Below, piece by piece: positions 20,042 to 27,667 of a stretch of 31,829 nucleotides of DNA. Position numbers and translations under genes: made by a program. The stretch covers positions 1 through 31,829 of IMG/VR virus record IMGVR_UViG_3300024346_000306. The stretch is one strand, 5' to 3'. The notes beneath the pieces were generated by a model. It searched no databases and was not told the origin of the DNA. It was given only the letters and a program-made list of their open reading frames with translations. Each line of letters begins with the position of its first letter. The first letter of the stretch is position 1. The DNA is from a virus.

Positions 20042-21822
20042 ACTATTCCCAAATCTTTTAAAATTAATTCAGATTTTGTGACATACCAGGTACGATCTAA
20101 ATTATCAGGGATTGAATCAGGTAGGTTCATTAACGGGATTGCACCATCAGTCATAGCCACCTTGTTCCCATTCTTTTTGTAGTTTATTGCGCCGGTTTCA
20201 TTTGTTGCATAATACCAGCGCACTGCCTTACCTAAATATTTATCACCCTTTACCGCACCACCCGTCACTGAACGAACCGATACAAACTGACGAATGTCAC
20301 TACACATCTTAATAGTCGTGCTGATAGGTATATCTAACTGAAGATAATCAATAACCGCTTGAGTACAAATTTGAGCAGTAGGAGTTTTAGATAATTCTGC
20401 ATCGGCGTAAGTACCTTTTGATTTATATGAGCTATCGGGTTTAAGGGCTAGGTAGTTGTTAATATCTCGGGAATAAATTGCAGTGTATAGTGTCTCTTCA
20501 GTATTAAACCCAGTGGTCTGTTCCCATTGAGCGATAACCTGGTCCAAAAGTGCCTTGTTCTTTACAGGGCAATAAATAACAATGCCGTCTGTATTTGCAC
20601 TCACGACCCTGATTCCACAAGCTTCAATGGTCTCTATCAACATCAATAAACAAAGTTGCCCTGTAACGGTAGTTTGAATGAGCAGGTTCGGGCCATACAA
20701 CGCTGACCACCTGGACCCGAACTTACCAAAACTACCATTGATGGTAACCTTAAGAGACTCATTAACGACTTTGTTACCTTCTCGTTTTGCTTTGATCCGT
20801 TTATCTACAAGATTTTTATATACAGTCAAAAAATCTTTACCGATATGCTTAGGGTAGAGTTGCTGACTCAAGATGATATTTGGGTAGTAACTAGTCACAT
20901 CTCTATCAATAACCATATAATCCTGGTCAGAGAGGTAATGTACCTTTTTCTCACAAGAATGAATCCCACCAATGCCCAACTGATACTCACTAGAACCTAA
21001 TGCAACCTTGAGCTTATTGACTCCTTCAGGTTCCAGTACGTTGCCTTTTTCATCGAGCGTAAATGGTTGTGTAGTGAATACACCTAGTGCTCTTTGAAAA
21101 TCTGGGTGAGAAAATTTGATAAATGGTGGAGCGACATATTTAAAAGAGAAGTCTTTAGGTAATTCAGGTCTAAAGACTCGCTCGCCTTTTATTGCCTCAA
21201 TCTGTTTTTTGATTACCGCTTCGGCAATTTGTGCGTCTGACTTTGAGCGCAGGTCAATGCTGTATTCAACTCCCATTTGTTCTCGCAATGCAATCTGACT
21301 CTTCAATCGTGTATAAAGATCGATTGTTGTATCTAGGTCGTTAATGCAATAACTTCCCAATAGTTCACGCTCGTCAAAATTAATGAGTGCACTAGGTTCA
21401 ATAGGTAGATCTTGCATCCGCTTACTATGCAACCTTCCCCCGTAAATCTTTAAACTCGCCTTACCTGGGGCCACATCAATTAAATCAATGTGGTCAATGT
21501 ATTTACATTTAGGCAGTGAGTAGTTTGATTCGGCATCCCATGCCTTCAGGTCATTGACAATAATGTCGTCAGATAGATCTTTTAGCAGTTGATTATCAAA
21601 ATTGGCGATTGCACCTTTTAGCAATAGTAAGTCGTAACGCTTACCGTTAAAAGTCACAATAGTATATTTTGACAGTATGGCTTTCAATTGTTCTACGTCA
21701 AATTCTGACCAGGTTGAACGCTCGAAGTTCACAACTTTACCGTTCTCAATAGACTTAATCGCAATCAAAAAATAATTGGTATAGCACTCAATATCTAATA
21801 CACATTTTGGCCGATTAGTCAT
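20026..21822 (-). CDS. Family B DNA polymerase
   Basis: 598 residues from the ATG at 21822 (GGGAG about 10 bases upstream; a GTG at 21843 is an alternative). The exonuclease domain has ExoI VLDIECYTNYF, ExoII TFNGKRYDLLLL and ExoIII YCINDLDTT. The polymerase domain has motif A DVTSYYPNIIL, motif B LKVTINGSFGKFG and motif C SANTDGIVI. Motif C has Asn in place of the first Asp of the usual DTD but keeps the essential second Asp, as in many small phage B polymerases. It replicates the phage genome with proofreading. At about 600 residues it is shorter than T4 gp43 and lacks obvious protein-priming inserts. It overlaps the dCMP deaminase gene by eight bases. Confidence 0.93.
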   Translation of the reverse strand: MTNRPKCVLDIECYTNYFLIAIKSIENGKVVNFERSTWSEFDVEQLKAILSKYTIVTFNGKRYDLLLLKGAIANFDNQLLKDLSDDIIVNDLKAWDAESNYSLPKCKYIDHIDLIDVAPGKASLKIYGGRLHSKRMQDLPIEPSALINFDERELLGSYCINDLDTTIDLYTRLKSQIALREQMGVEYSIDLRSKSDAQIAEAVIKKQIEAIKGERVFRPELPKDFSFKYVAPPFIKFSHPDFQRALGVFTTQPFTLDEKGNVLEPEGVNKLKVALGSSEYQLGIGGIHSCEKKVHYLSDQDYMVIDRDVTSYYPNIILSQQLYPKHIGKDFLTVYKNLVDKRIKAKREGNKVVNESLKVTINGSFGKFGSRWSALYGPNLLIQTTVTGQLCLLMLIETIEACGIRVVSANTDGIVIYCPVKNKALLDQVIAQWEQTTGFNTEETLYTAIYSRDINNYLALKPDSSYKSKGTYADAELSKTPTAQICTQAVIDYLQLDIPISTTIKMCSDIRQFVSVRSVTGGAVKGDKYLGKAVRWYYATNETGAINYKKNGNKVAMTDGAIPLMNLPDSIPDNLDRTWYVTKSELILKDLGIVLYNT

Positions 21823-22246
21823 GCTTGATAAACTCCCATTCACGACCGCTTGCTAGCCATAATTCTTTGCCACTAGCCACATAATCTTCATCAACAACAA
21901 TTCGTTTTATTCCTGTACACAGCGCTAATTTTGTGCAGCTAATACATGGGGCAGTAGTACAATACATTGTGTCAGCTGCGTCAAAATCTTTAAGTCGGGC
22001 AATGGCATTTTGTTCGGCATGCGCAGACATACACAAGTCTAACCATGTTCCTGAAGGTAAATCCGCACCAATGCACGGGCTAATAGTGCAATGGGCTGAC
22101 CCGGAATAAGATCCGTTGTAACCTGAAGACAGGATATATCCTTTACCTGTAATTACGGCCCCCACTCGCCTACGAGCACAAGTTGCTCTTTTAGCGAACA
22201 CTCGGGCAACTTCCATATAAGTACAATCTAATGTCGGCCTAGTCAT
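21815..22246 (-). CDS. dCMP deaminase
   Basis: 143 residues of the zinc-dependent deaminase family: SAHAEQNAIA (zinc ligand H76, catalytic E78) and TTAPCISCTKLAL (zinc ligands C101, C104), plus the dCMP-specific N-terminal VGAVITGKGYILSSGYNGS region. It converts dCMP to dUMP, feeding thymidylate synthesis. Lying between the DNA polymerase and the hydroxymethylase genes, it competes for the same dCMP pool. SD AAGGT precedes the ATG. Confidence 0.93.
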   Translation of the reverse strand: MTRPTLDCTYMEVARVFAKRATCARRRVGAVITGKGYILSSGYNGSYSGSAHCTISPCIGADLPSGTWLDLCMSAHAEQNAIARLKDFDAADTMYCTTAPCISCTKLALCTGIKRIVVDEDYVASGKELWLASGREWEFIKHD

Positions 22247-22258
22247 ATAGTGTTTACC

Positions 22259-22426
22259 TTATTTGCACAACTTATTTTGTAAATTAGGTGTATTTTTTAG
22301 TTCTAATGCTTGAATACTTTTTTCAATCTTATCGATTCTGTATATTTCATGGACGATAATACTAACAAGCAGTGTTGTTAGTAAAAATAAAAGAACAAAT
22401 AGAATTGCTTCAAAAAACCATTTCAT
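22259..22426 (-). CDS. Small single-pass membrane protein (55 aa)
   Basis: 55 codons with a good ribosome binding site (AAGGGG, five bases from ATG). MKWFFEAILFVLLFLLTTLL then VSIIVHEIYRIDKIEKSIQA: an N-terminal transmembrane helix followed by a short charged helix. It sits between dCMP hydroxymethylase and dCMP deaminase. Function unknown, possibly a membrane anchor or an exclusion peptide. Confidence 0.55.
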   Translation of the reverse strand: MKWFFEAILFVLLFLLTTLLVSIIVHEIYRIDKIEKSIQALELKNTPNLQNKLCK

Positions 22427-22440
22427 GTTAACCCCTTAAT

Positions 22441-23172
22441 TTATTTACACCATTTACTTGAGGGATTCAAAATCCTGTATTCAGATTTTGAAATTGATAA
22501 CTCGCCTGTTTTTACAAAATGGTCAACTAAATAAAACTGACTCGGATAGACGTGCAAGCTGTTTGCGTTCCAGTATAAATTTCCAATTTTGACTTTAGGG
22601 AAGTGCTTTGATATTTGAGCTTGTGCGAGTAGATGTACTTTTTCATGCCAAGACCTATCTCCCTGGTAATTTACCGTCGCATCATTACTCCGCAGGTTTA
22701 CTATATAGTGTAGCCTATTTGACCGAATTAACAGTTGAGTCGAATAAGTACACATAAAGTCCCGTTTACCTCTACTGACACTATCTTTGTGCATAGTTGG
22801 GCGTATGTAAATCATGACTGCCTGCCTACTATTACGATTAGCCCTAAGCGATAAAATTGCACGGTCAAACTGATTAAAATTTTCCTTACTGAAAATAGCC
22901 CACCCATAATTCGAATTGATGGAGCCATCGTGACCGGCCACCTTGCCCCATATTGCTGGAATAGGTGGAGGTATGTCGGCGATATTTAGTGACTGGCTCA
23001 AATACCATTTCAATTCTCGTTGATTCCAATCCTCATTAGGTACACCAAAAATCATTGGCGAATCTGCGATGAACGAAGCATTGATAATCTCTAAATTTCC
23101 ATCCTCAGAAAAGTCTTCCTCTATCAACTTTTCAGCAAAAATATCCCTGATACTCTGCACAGTCACGTTCAT
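22441..23172 (-). CDS. dCMP 5-hydroxymethylase (T4 gp42-like)
   Basis: 243 residues that follow phage T4 deoxycytidylate hydroxymethylase along the whole length: IINASFIADSPMIFG, RELKWYLSQSL, GSINSNYGWAIFS, NRNSRQAVMIYIRPTM, DFMCTYSTQLLIR (catalytic C141), VNLRSNDATVNYQGDRSWHEKV, SLHVYPSQFYLVDHFVKTGE and SISKSEY. D172 aligns with T4 Asp179, the residue that selects cytosine over uracil. The enzyme would use methylene-THF to make 5-hydroxymethyl-dCMP for incorporation into phage DNA. It overlaps the MazG-like gene by four bases, linking it to a dNTP-hydrolysing partner as in T4 (gp56 with gp42). Confidence 0.92.
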   Translation of the reverse strand: MNVTVQSIRDIFAEKLIEEDFSEDGNLEIINASFIADSPMIFGVPNEDWNQRELKWYLSQSLNIADIPPPIPAIWGKVAGHDGSINSNYGWAIFSKENFNQFDRAILSLRANRNSRQAVMIYIRPTMHKDSVSRGKRDFMCTYSTQLLIRSNRLHYIVNLRSNDATVNYQGDRSWHEKVHLLAQAQISKHFPKVKIGNLYWNANSLHVYPSQFYLVDHFVKTGELSISKSEYRILNPSSKWCK

Positions 23173-24137
23173 CCCCTTTTAAATCTATCGTCTTTGTCTT
23201 TATTATTTTTAAAATGCTCCATCAGGATAAAGAGCTGCGTTCCAGCGTGAGCTAAATGGCTTAAACCGGATTCTTGGTCGTTATCCTCACCTGCCCAAAA
23301 TAACATCATATGGCGGATAATTGATCCGTAAGTCCTTGACCATACTACCGTGTCACCATCACGATACGAATTCGCATAATATTTTTTTGCACCAAAATCA
23401 AAAACATTGGCCACTTGCATCAATTGGTCGATTGGCAAAAGATCGACTCGCACTTTATGGGTATCATCTTTTGGACAAGGTCGAATAGGGTTATGTTTAT
23501 GCTCAACGATGGGGTTATGTTTATGCTCAACGATGGGGTTAGGCTTAGCTACCTGTTTCATCCAAGACGGGGACATGTCAGATAAGATAAAAGGGGTATT
23601 TAATGTATCGATATAATGTAGAGGTGGTGGGGGTGTTCCTCTCACTCGGTCCATGCGTTCTTTGCTAATTATGTCCTTCAAAGTTGCTTCAGGTCCAGTC
23701 CAGCCTTTTGGCTTAACAAGATCACGTTTAAAGCCACCCCGCTTTTCGCCATTTTGACCTAATTCTTTAGCCATATTTGCACGCATGACTGCCTCAAAAC
23801 CCTGGAGCAACGGGAAACCCTGACGTTCGAGCGTACCTATAGCAAACACGATCAAATCCAGTAGTGCGTCATATTGATCGACGGAATTTTTTGCGTCTTT
23901 ATACTCATCTAATTCTTCTTGCATTGCTGCAACTCTAAAATCAAATTCGTCTTTGGTCAGCAATGTAGGTCCAACTGTGTTATTCAGTCCAAACTTTTCG
24001 TGCATTGCTTTTACTAAATCCATCAATCTCGATTCCATAATTTCCTCTATTTGATTTTCTTTGATAGGTCTTGGGCAATTCCAATGGTAGCCGTTTATCC
24101 CACTGCAAGTATTGCAGTAATCTTCATTTTCACCCAT
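23169..24137 (-). CDS. MazG-like NTP pyrophosphohydrolase fused to dATP/dGTP diphosphohydrolase-like (MazZ) domain
   Basis: 322 residues from the ATG at 24137, chosen because GGAG sits six bases upstream; an ATG at 24191 is possible but would translate through a strong hairpin. A short Cys motif (YCNTCSGxxGYHWNCP) starts the protein. The first domain (LVKAMHEKFGL ... MQEELDEYKDA ... YDALLDLIVFAIGT) is an all-alpha MazG/PRA-PH-type pyrophosphohydrolase. After a linker with a duplicated NPIVEHKH comes a DUF5664/MazZ-like domain (DLLPIDQLMQVANVFDFGAKKYYANS ... SIIRHMMLFWAGE). Together they could degrade dNTPs, including dCTP to dCMP for the hydroxymethylase. Exact substrates are not visible. Confidence 0.78.
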   Translation of the reverse strand: MGENEDYCNTCSGINGYHWNCPRPIKENQIEEIMESRLMDLVKAMHEKFGLNNTVGPTLLTKDEFDFRVAAMQEELDEYKDAKNSVDQYDALLDLIVFAIGTLERQGFPLLQGFEAVMRANMAKELGQNGEKRGGFKRDLVKPKGWTGPEATLKDIISKERMDRVRGTPPPPLHYIDTLNTPFILSDMSPSWMKQVAKPNPIVEHKHNPIVEHKHNPIRPCPKDDTHKVRVDLLPIDQLMQVANVFDFGAKKYYANSYRDGDTVVWSRTYGSIIRHMMLFWAGEDNDQESGLSHLAHAGTQLFILMEHFKNNKDKDDRFKRG

Positions 24138-24151
24138 TTTAATCTCCATAA

Positions 24152-24179
24152 CAACCGACCAAAGCAACTTGGTCGGTTG
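24152..24179 (-). terminator. Strong 11-bp hairpin between genes
   Basis: CAACCGACCAA (24152-24162) pairs exactly with TTGGTCGGTTG (24169-24179), six-base loop. It lies between the DUF2815 stop and the ATG at 24137. No T-tract follows, so it is more likely an RNA-processing, stability or attenuation element than a full terminator. Confidence 0.5.
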
Positions 24180-24187
24180 GACTAACA

Positions 24188-24709
24188 TCAACCTAATGGA
24201 TCTTCTTTACTACCAAAATCAGCAAAGTCCTCACTTGCGTCCGTACGACCACTAAAGGCTTCACCGTCTTTAGTTTTCATGACATTGTCAAGTGCGATAG
24301 ACACGCCTTTGCCACCTGTAGGATGATCCCAAGCATACGCACGAATTGAGGCACGATAGTATGCTCCGCTGTATATCTCCTCAGCATCCAAAATTGGCTG
24401 CAAAGAAGAGTCAACAATCCCGGGTTTGTTGTTGCTGCAGGCTTGAATCACAAAGCAATCGACAAATTCCGGACGGTCTTCTTCATCTCCATCTTTAAAT
24501 GGTGACTTCAATTTAGGTGGGATTTTGCCGAATTTTGCTTTAGCTGTTTCGTCAACTAAAGCTTTAACCTTAGCAATAAATGGATCATTCTTAGGGATAG
24601 GCATTGTGATGGAATACCGAGGTTTTGCTGTTTCTGAACCCTTAATTGCATGGGGAACAAGTAAGTGAACAAATGAACCACGGAATTCCGGAGTGATAAG
24701 TTTCGACAT
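24188..24709 (-). CDS. DUF2815 single-stranded DNA-binding protein
   Basis: 173 residues matching DUF2815, an OB-fold ssDNA-binding family related in role to T7 gp2.5: LITPEFRGSFVHLLVPHAI, PRYSITMPIPKNDPFI, IYSGAYYRASIRAYAWDHPTGGKGVSIALDNVMKTKDG. The tail is acidic (DASEDFADFGSKEDPLG), as in SSBs that bind partner proteins. It is the first gene after promoter copy 3 and would coat replication intermediates. Confidence 0.88.
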   Translation of the reverse strand: MSKLITPEFRGSFVHLLVPHAIKGSETAKPRYSITMPIPKNDPFIAKVKALVDETAKAKFGKIPPKLKSPFKDGDEEDRPEFVDCFVIQACSNNKPGIVDSSLQPILDAEEIYSGAYYRASIRAYAWDHPTGGKGVSIALDNVMKTKDGEAFSGRTDASEDFADFGSKEDPLG

Positions 24710-24780
24710 TTTATATCTTTCGACAAGGTTAAGGATTTAGACGATTTTGTTGCAAATTCATTTCAACTTGCAACGGGTTC

Positions 24781-24811
24781 ATTGTACAACACTTTGAATG
24801 TGTTGTACAAC
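24781..24811 (-). promoter_or_regulatory. Paired-palindrome promoter/operator (copy 3)
   Basis: ATTGTACAAC (24781-24790) and GTTGTACAAC (24802-24811), 21 bp apart. On the minus strand: TTGTAC, 18 bp, TACAAT, about 75 bp before the SSB start. Downstream, a 7-bp inverted repeat (GTTGCAA 24749-24755, TTGCAAC 24768-24774) lies in the leader. Confidence 0.7.
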
Positions 24812-24816
24812 GCTTT

Positions 24817-25914
24817 TTACACTGAATCAAAATCTTTTTTAGCCGATTGATTTTTATCTACCGAAGCCCTTTTGTCCTTTTCAGGAGCAATAGTCGGACG
24901 GCCTCGACTAACTTCAACCAACTCTTCAAAATTAATATCTTGATCCTTCAAAGCTTTTTCCATCTGAGCCACACTCAACAATGATACAGGGGTGTAGATA
25001 TTTTTGCAACCTTGGTCTTTTAACCATTCTTCAGCTGCTGACTCATTTACCCAGCTACGACTTCGGCGTCCTTCAACAACTTTCCAGCCTTTAATTTGAC
25101 CACCATTCAGCAGAGTATCTTTTGCCTTAGATTCGACTGCCTCAATAAATGCTTTGAGCAATCCTAATTTGGGCATCCACTCTTCAATATGGTCTGTTTG
25201 AAGTCCTGCAAAATCTGTTGATGCGGCCTCATTTGCTAGCCTTTTCATCTCAGGGCACTTATTGACTACGGGACACCATTTGCATGCCTTGTCACTCATC
25301 ACAAATTTGTTAGGTTCGTTTTGAATTGCCGCGTATGAGCGTTTAAGCTCATTTGCAAAAGCCAACAAATCTTCTAGACTAATTGTCCAATGCTCAATAC
25401 TAGCCATTGGTGGTTGGACAATCGTCATTGTTATTGTCTCAATATCAAAGGCAGGGGCGTATTTGAGGTAGGCCCCTAACGCATAACACATTAATTGAGT
25501 GTTGTAGTCAGCTTCAACCCTAACTCCTGCTCCGGTCTTTAGGTCAATCACGCGCATATTAGTATTGTGAATCACAATACCGTCTGCCGTACCCCAACAA
25601 TCATTGATAACCTCTACAAGAGTGACCTTCTCTTCGTAGAACTTGTGACCATCAAGTGCAAGCATGTAGTTGACATATATTTGCACCATGTCAACCATGT
25701 CATGGGTGATAAGATGGTTGTTAACTGTTTTTCCTAAAAAGCTTTTTGGTTCAAGGGATTTAGTCAAGCACTGTTCAGACACTTCATGCATTGCTGTGCC
25801 TTTTTCAGCGTACACGCTTGACTTACCCCCTTGAATATCAGGCTCTAAATGCACACTACCTGGACAGGTCATCCATCTTGAGCTAGCACTCGGAGAAAGT
25901 TTTGCGTGAGCCAT
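24817..25914 (-). CDS. DUF2800 PD-(D/E)XK nuclease with Fe-S cluster cysteines
   Basis: 365 residues. The nuclease core is CWGTADGIVIHNTNMRVIDLKTG (D111, then D124 and K126), followed by QLMCY (Q140). The cysteine set C17 (SRWMTCPGS) plus C211, C214 and C220 (CKWCPVVNKCPE) is the Cas4/AddB-type 4Fe-4S arrangement that locks the nuclease fold. The last 90 residues form a helical domain (LKDQGCKNIYTPVSLLSVAQMEKAL). The family works as a phage exonuclease in recombination and replication. Its stop overlaps nothing on the right except the helicase neighbour, sharing one base with it at 25914. Confidence 0.87.
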   Translation of the reverse strand: MAHAKLSPSASSRWMTCPGSVHLEPDIQGGKSSVYAEKGTAMHEVSEQCLTKSLEPKSFLGKTVNNHLITHDMVDMVQIYVNYMLALDGHKFYEEKVTLVEVINDCWGTADGIVIHNTNMRVIDLKTGAGVRVEADYNTQLMCYALGAYLKYAPAFDIETITMTIVQPPMASIEHWTISLEDLLAFANELKRSYAAIQNEPNKFVMSDKACKWCPVVNKCPEMKRLANEAASTDFAGLQTDHIEEWMPKLGLLKAFIEAVESKAKDTLLNGGQIKGWKVVEGRRSRSWVNESAAEEWLKDQGCKNIYTPVSLLSVAQMEKALKDQDINFEELVEVSRGRPTIAPEKDKRASVDKNQSAKKDFDSV

Positions 25915-26321
25915 TATTTAGCTTCTTTCAAACGAGCCATTGTTAGGATATACTCCGATTCAAGAATTTCGCTGATTTTATTTGCGTTAAAGTCTTTCAG
26001 TATTGAAAGAACCATTTCACGTTTGCCTGAACCAATCAACTTTGCTGCAGCTTCCCTCAGGTCGTCTAGGGTAACTGCTTCGGCACTTTGTTCAGTTTTG
26101 GCTTCAGGTTCAGTTTTGGCTTCAGGTTCAGTTTTGGCTTCAGGTTCAGAGGTAGCCTTAGCCTTGTTCTCAGGTTCAGCCTTAGCCTTGTTCTCAGGTT
26201 CAGTCTTAGATTTAGTCCTTTTTTCTTCAGTTGGCTGAGCAATAACAGGCGTATTGGTGGTTACACCTTCAAACAGGTCGGCCAATTCACGTAATTTTGT
26301 TGCAATTAGATTTGTGTTCAT
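25914..26321 (-). CDS. Possible internal start: C-terminal protein of the helicase gene (135 aa)
   Basis: ATG at 26321 lies in frame inside the helicase gene and is preceded by AAAGGAA at an ideal seven-base distance. The protein would start MNTNLIATKLRELADLFEG, which reads like a natural N-terminus and marks the end of homology to SNF2 helicases. It may be an overlapping second product or the relic of two genes that fused after loss of a stop. Confidence 0.4.
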   Translation of the reverse strand: MNTNLIATKLRELADLFEGVTTNTPVIAQPTEEKRTKSKTEPENKAKAEPENKAKATSEPEAKTEPEAKTEPEAKTEQSAEAVTLDDLREAAAKLIGSGKREMVLSILKDFNANKISEILESEYILTMARLKEAK

Positions 26322-27533
26322 TTTTGATTCCTTTATGATATGGTCAATAACATCCATTTTTGTTAGTACTTTATGTAGTATTAATTCATCAATGGATCCT
26401 GCAATCACAAGCAAGTCAATGGTTACATTACTTGCTTGTGAAATTCTGTGAACCCTGTCCGCCGCTTGTTGCAACTCGGCGGGTGACCAGGGTGATTCTA
26501 CGAAAACAACATGATTGGCAGCAGTCAAGGTTATTCCTACACCTGCAGCTTTAATATTTCCAATAAACACCCGGCACTCGGGGTTATTTTGAAAAGATTC
26601 AACGGCTTTTTGCCTATCCTCATTTTTGACTGATCCTGTAATATGAACAGGTTTGTAATCAGTCAAAGCGGCCATAAGTTGTTCAATAATGTGGGTGTGG
26701 TGGGCAAATACAACGACCTTATTGGTTTGTTCAAGGCAGTCTTTTATATAGGTCACAGACTGGTCCAATTTGCGATCCGCATTCAATTTACGAATGTCAG
26801 ATATTGCCTCAAACGGAATAGAATCAGGTTTGTCAATATGGGACAAATCAAATTTAGATTCGCGTGAATCCACAGGTAAGTCTAATGAAATGACTCGGTA
26901 AGTTTTTGGTGGTAAATCAATGCACTGCTCTTTAGTCATACGCAACATTACGGGTTCAAGCAATTTAACAAGCTGCTCTTGTCTGCTTGATCCGCTAAAG
27001 TCGTAAACGTTCCAAGGTGTTAACCAACCACCACAATACTCCATACCAAATTGAAAATAATTAAGTTTGGTAGCACCAATTGAATGCACTAATGTCCAAC
27101 ACTCAATAGGCCTATTAACCACAGGTGTTCCGGTTAATAGTCTAACTCTTGGTGTGAACTTAATGAGGTTGCAGACTAGTTTGGTGCGTTTGGCTTTATT
27201 GTTTTTACAGTAATGGGCCTCGTCAACAATTAATGTTTTGTAGTTGGGTAAATGGTATTTTGAAACAACATCATAATTAATGATGGTTACGTCTGAACCA
27301 TTAAAACGGTCTTTTGATCCACGAATGACTTGTGTAGACAACTCAGGCCGCCAAGTCTTCAACTCATTTTGCCAATTCAACTTAAGGCTCGCCGGGCAAA
27401 CAACTAACGCCGGAGTGACTAGATCTAAGCTAGATATACACGTTTTACCCAAACCCATATCTAAAGCTAACAATGCTTTAGGTCTAGACTTAAGCCAATC
27501 TAACGCTTGTTTTTGATGGGTGTAAAGTTTCAT
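25914..27533 (-). CDS. SNF2-type helicase fused to a C-terminal phage domain
   Basis: 539 residues from the ATG at 27533, which overlaps the preceding 37-aa gene by four bases; ATG 27548 is an alternative. Helicase motifs: Walker A DMGLGKT (25-31), motif II LIVDEAHYC (DEAH, 104-107), LLTGTPV (about 130), and the second RecA domain with AGVGITLTAANHVVF and QQAADRVHRISQ (motif VI). After about residue 404 comes a new segment (MNTNLIATKLRELADLFEGV), an EPEAKT-rich repetitive linker, and a small helical domain (LDDLREAAAKLIGSGKREMVLSI and onwards) resembling domains found in phage recombination proteins. It probably remodels DNA during replication or recombination. Confidence 0.88.
   Translation of the reverse strand: MKLYTHQKQALDWLKSRPKALLALDMGLGKTCISSLDLVTPALVVCPASLKLNWQNELKTWRPELSTQVIRGSKDRFNGSDVTIINYDVVSKYHLPNYKTLIVDEAHYCKNNKAKRTKLVCNLIKFTPRVRLLTGTPVVNRPIECWTLVHSIGATKLNYFQFGMEYCGGWLTPWNVYDFSGSSRQEQLVKLLEPVMLRMTKEQCIDLPPKTYRVISLDLPVDSRESKFDLSHIDKPDSIPFEAISDIRKLNADRKLDQSVTYIKDCLEQTNKVVVFAHHTHIIEQLMAALTDYKPVHITGSVKNEDRQKAVESFQNNPECRVFIGNIKAAGVGITLTAANHVVFVESPWSPAELQQAADRVHRISQASNVTIDLLVIAGSIDELILHKVLTKMDVIDHIIKESKMNTNLIATKLRELADLFEGVTTNTPVIAQPTEEKRTKSKTEPENKAKAEPENKAKATSEPEAKTEPEAKTEPEAKTEQSAEAVTLDDLREAAAKLIGSGKREMVLSILKDFNANKISEILESEYILTMARLKEAK
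26091..26202 (-). repeat. Coding tandem repeats in the helicase linker
   Basis: Three copies of an 18-bp unit (26091-26108, 26109-26126, 26127-26144) encode EPEAKT repeats, followed by two copies of a 24-bp unit (26155-26178, 26179-26202) encoding AEPENKAK. These give a flexible acidic/basic linker of variable length. Confidence 0.85.
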
Positions 27534-27643
27534 TTTACTTTTGCCCATATAAGCAATTTGGTAAAAAGCTTAAGGGCAATTAAACCTGCGCCTATAAACG
27601 GGGACAGCAACAACATAGGCAGCAATATAATCCAAATTCGCAT
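27530..27643 (-). CDS. Small 37-aa membrane protein
   Basis: 37 codons with a strong ribosome binding site (GGAGGATTAA). MRIWIILLPMLLLSPFIGAG then LIALKLFTKLLIWAKVK: one or two hydrophobic segments with a basic end. It is the first gene after promoter copy 4 and its stop overlaps the helicase ATG at 27533 (ATGA), showing translational coupling. Function unknown. Confidence 0.55.
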   Translation of the reverse strand: MRIWIILLPMLLLSPFIGAGLIALKLFTKLLIWAKVK

Positions 27644-27667
27644 TTAATCCTCCGTATCAATGGAGGT

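Noticed and set aside
23169-24137. 2-aminoadenine (Z) genome system because of the MazZ-like domain
   Set aside because: No PurZ- or DatZ-like protein is seen in the window, the DNA polymerase is family B, and neighbours point to cytosine modification. Kept only as an alternative for the unseen part of the genome.
26088-26294. Plus-strand FGFRFSFGFRF repeat frame
   Set aside because: It is only the reverse reading of the EPEAKT-type tandem repeats in the helicase linker.
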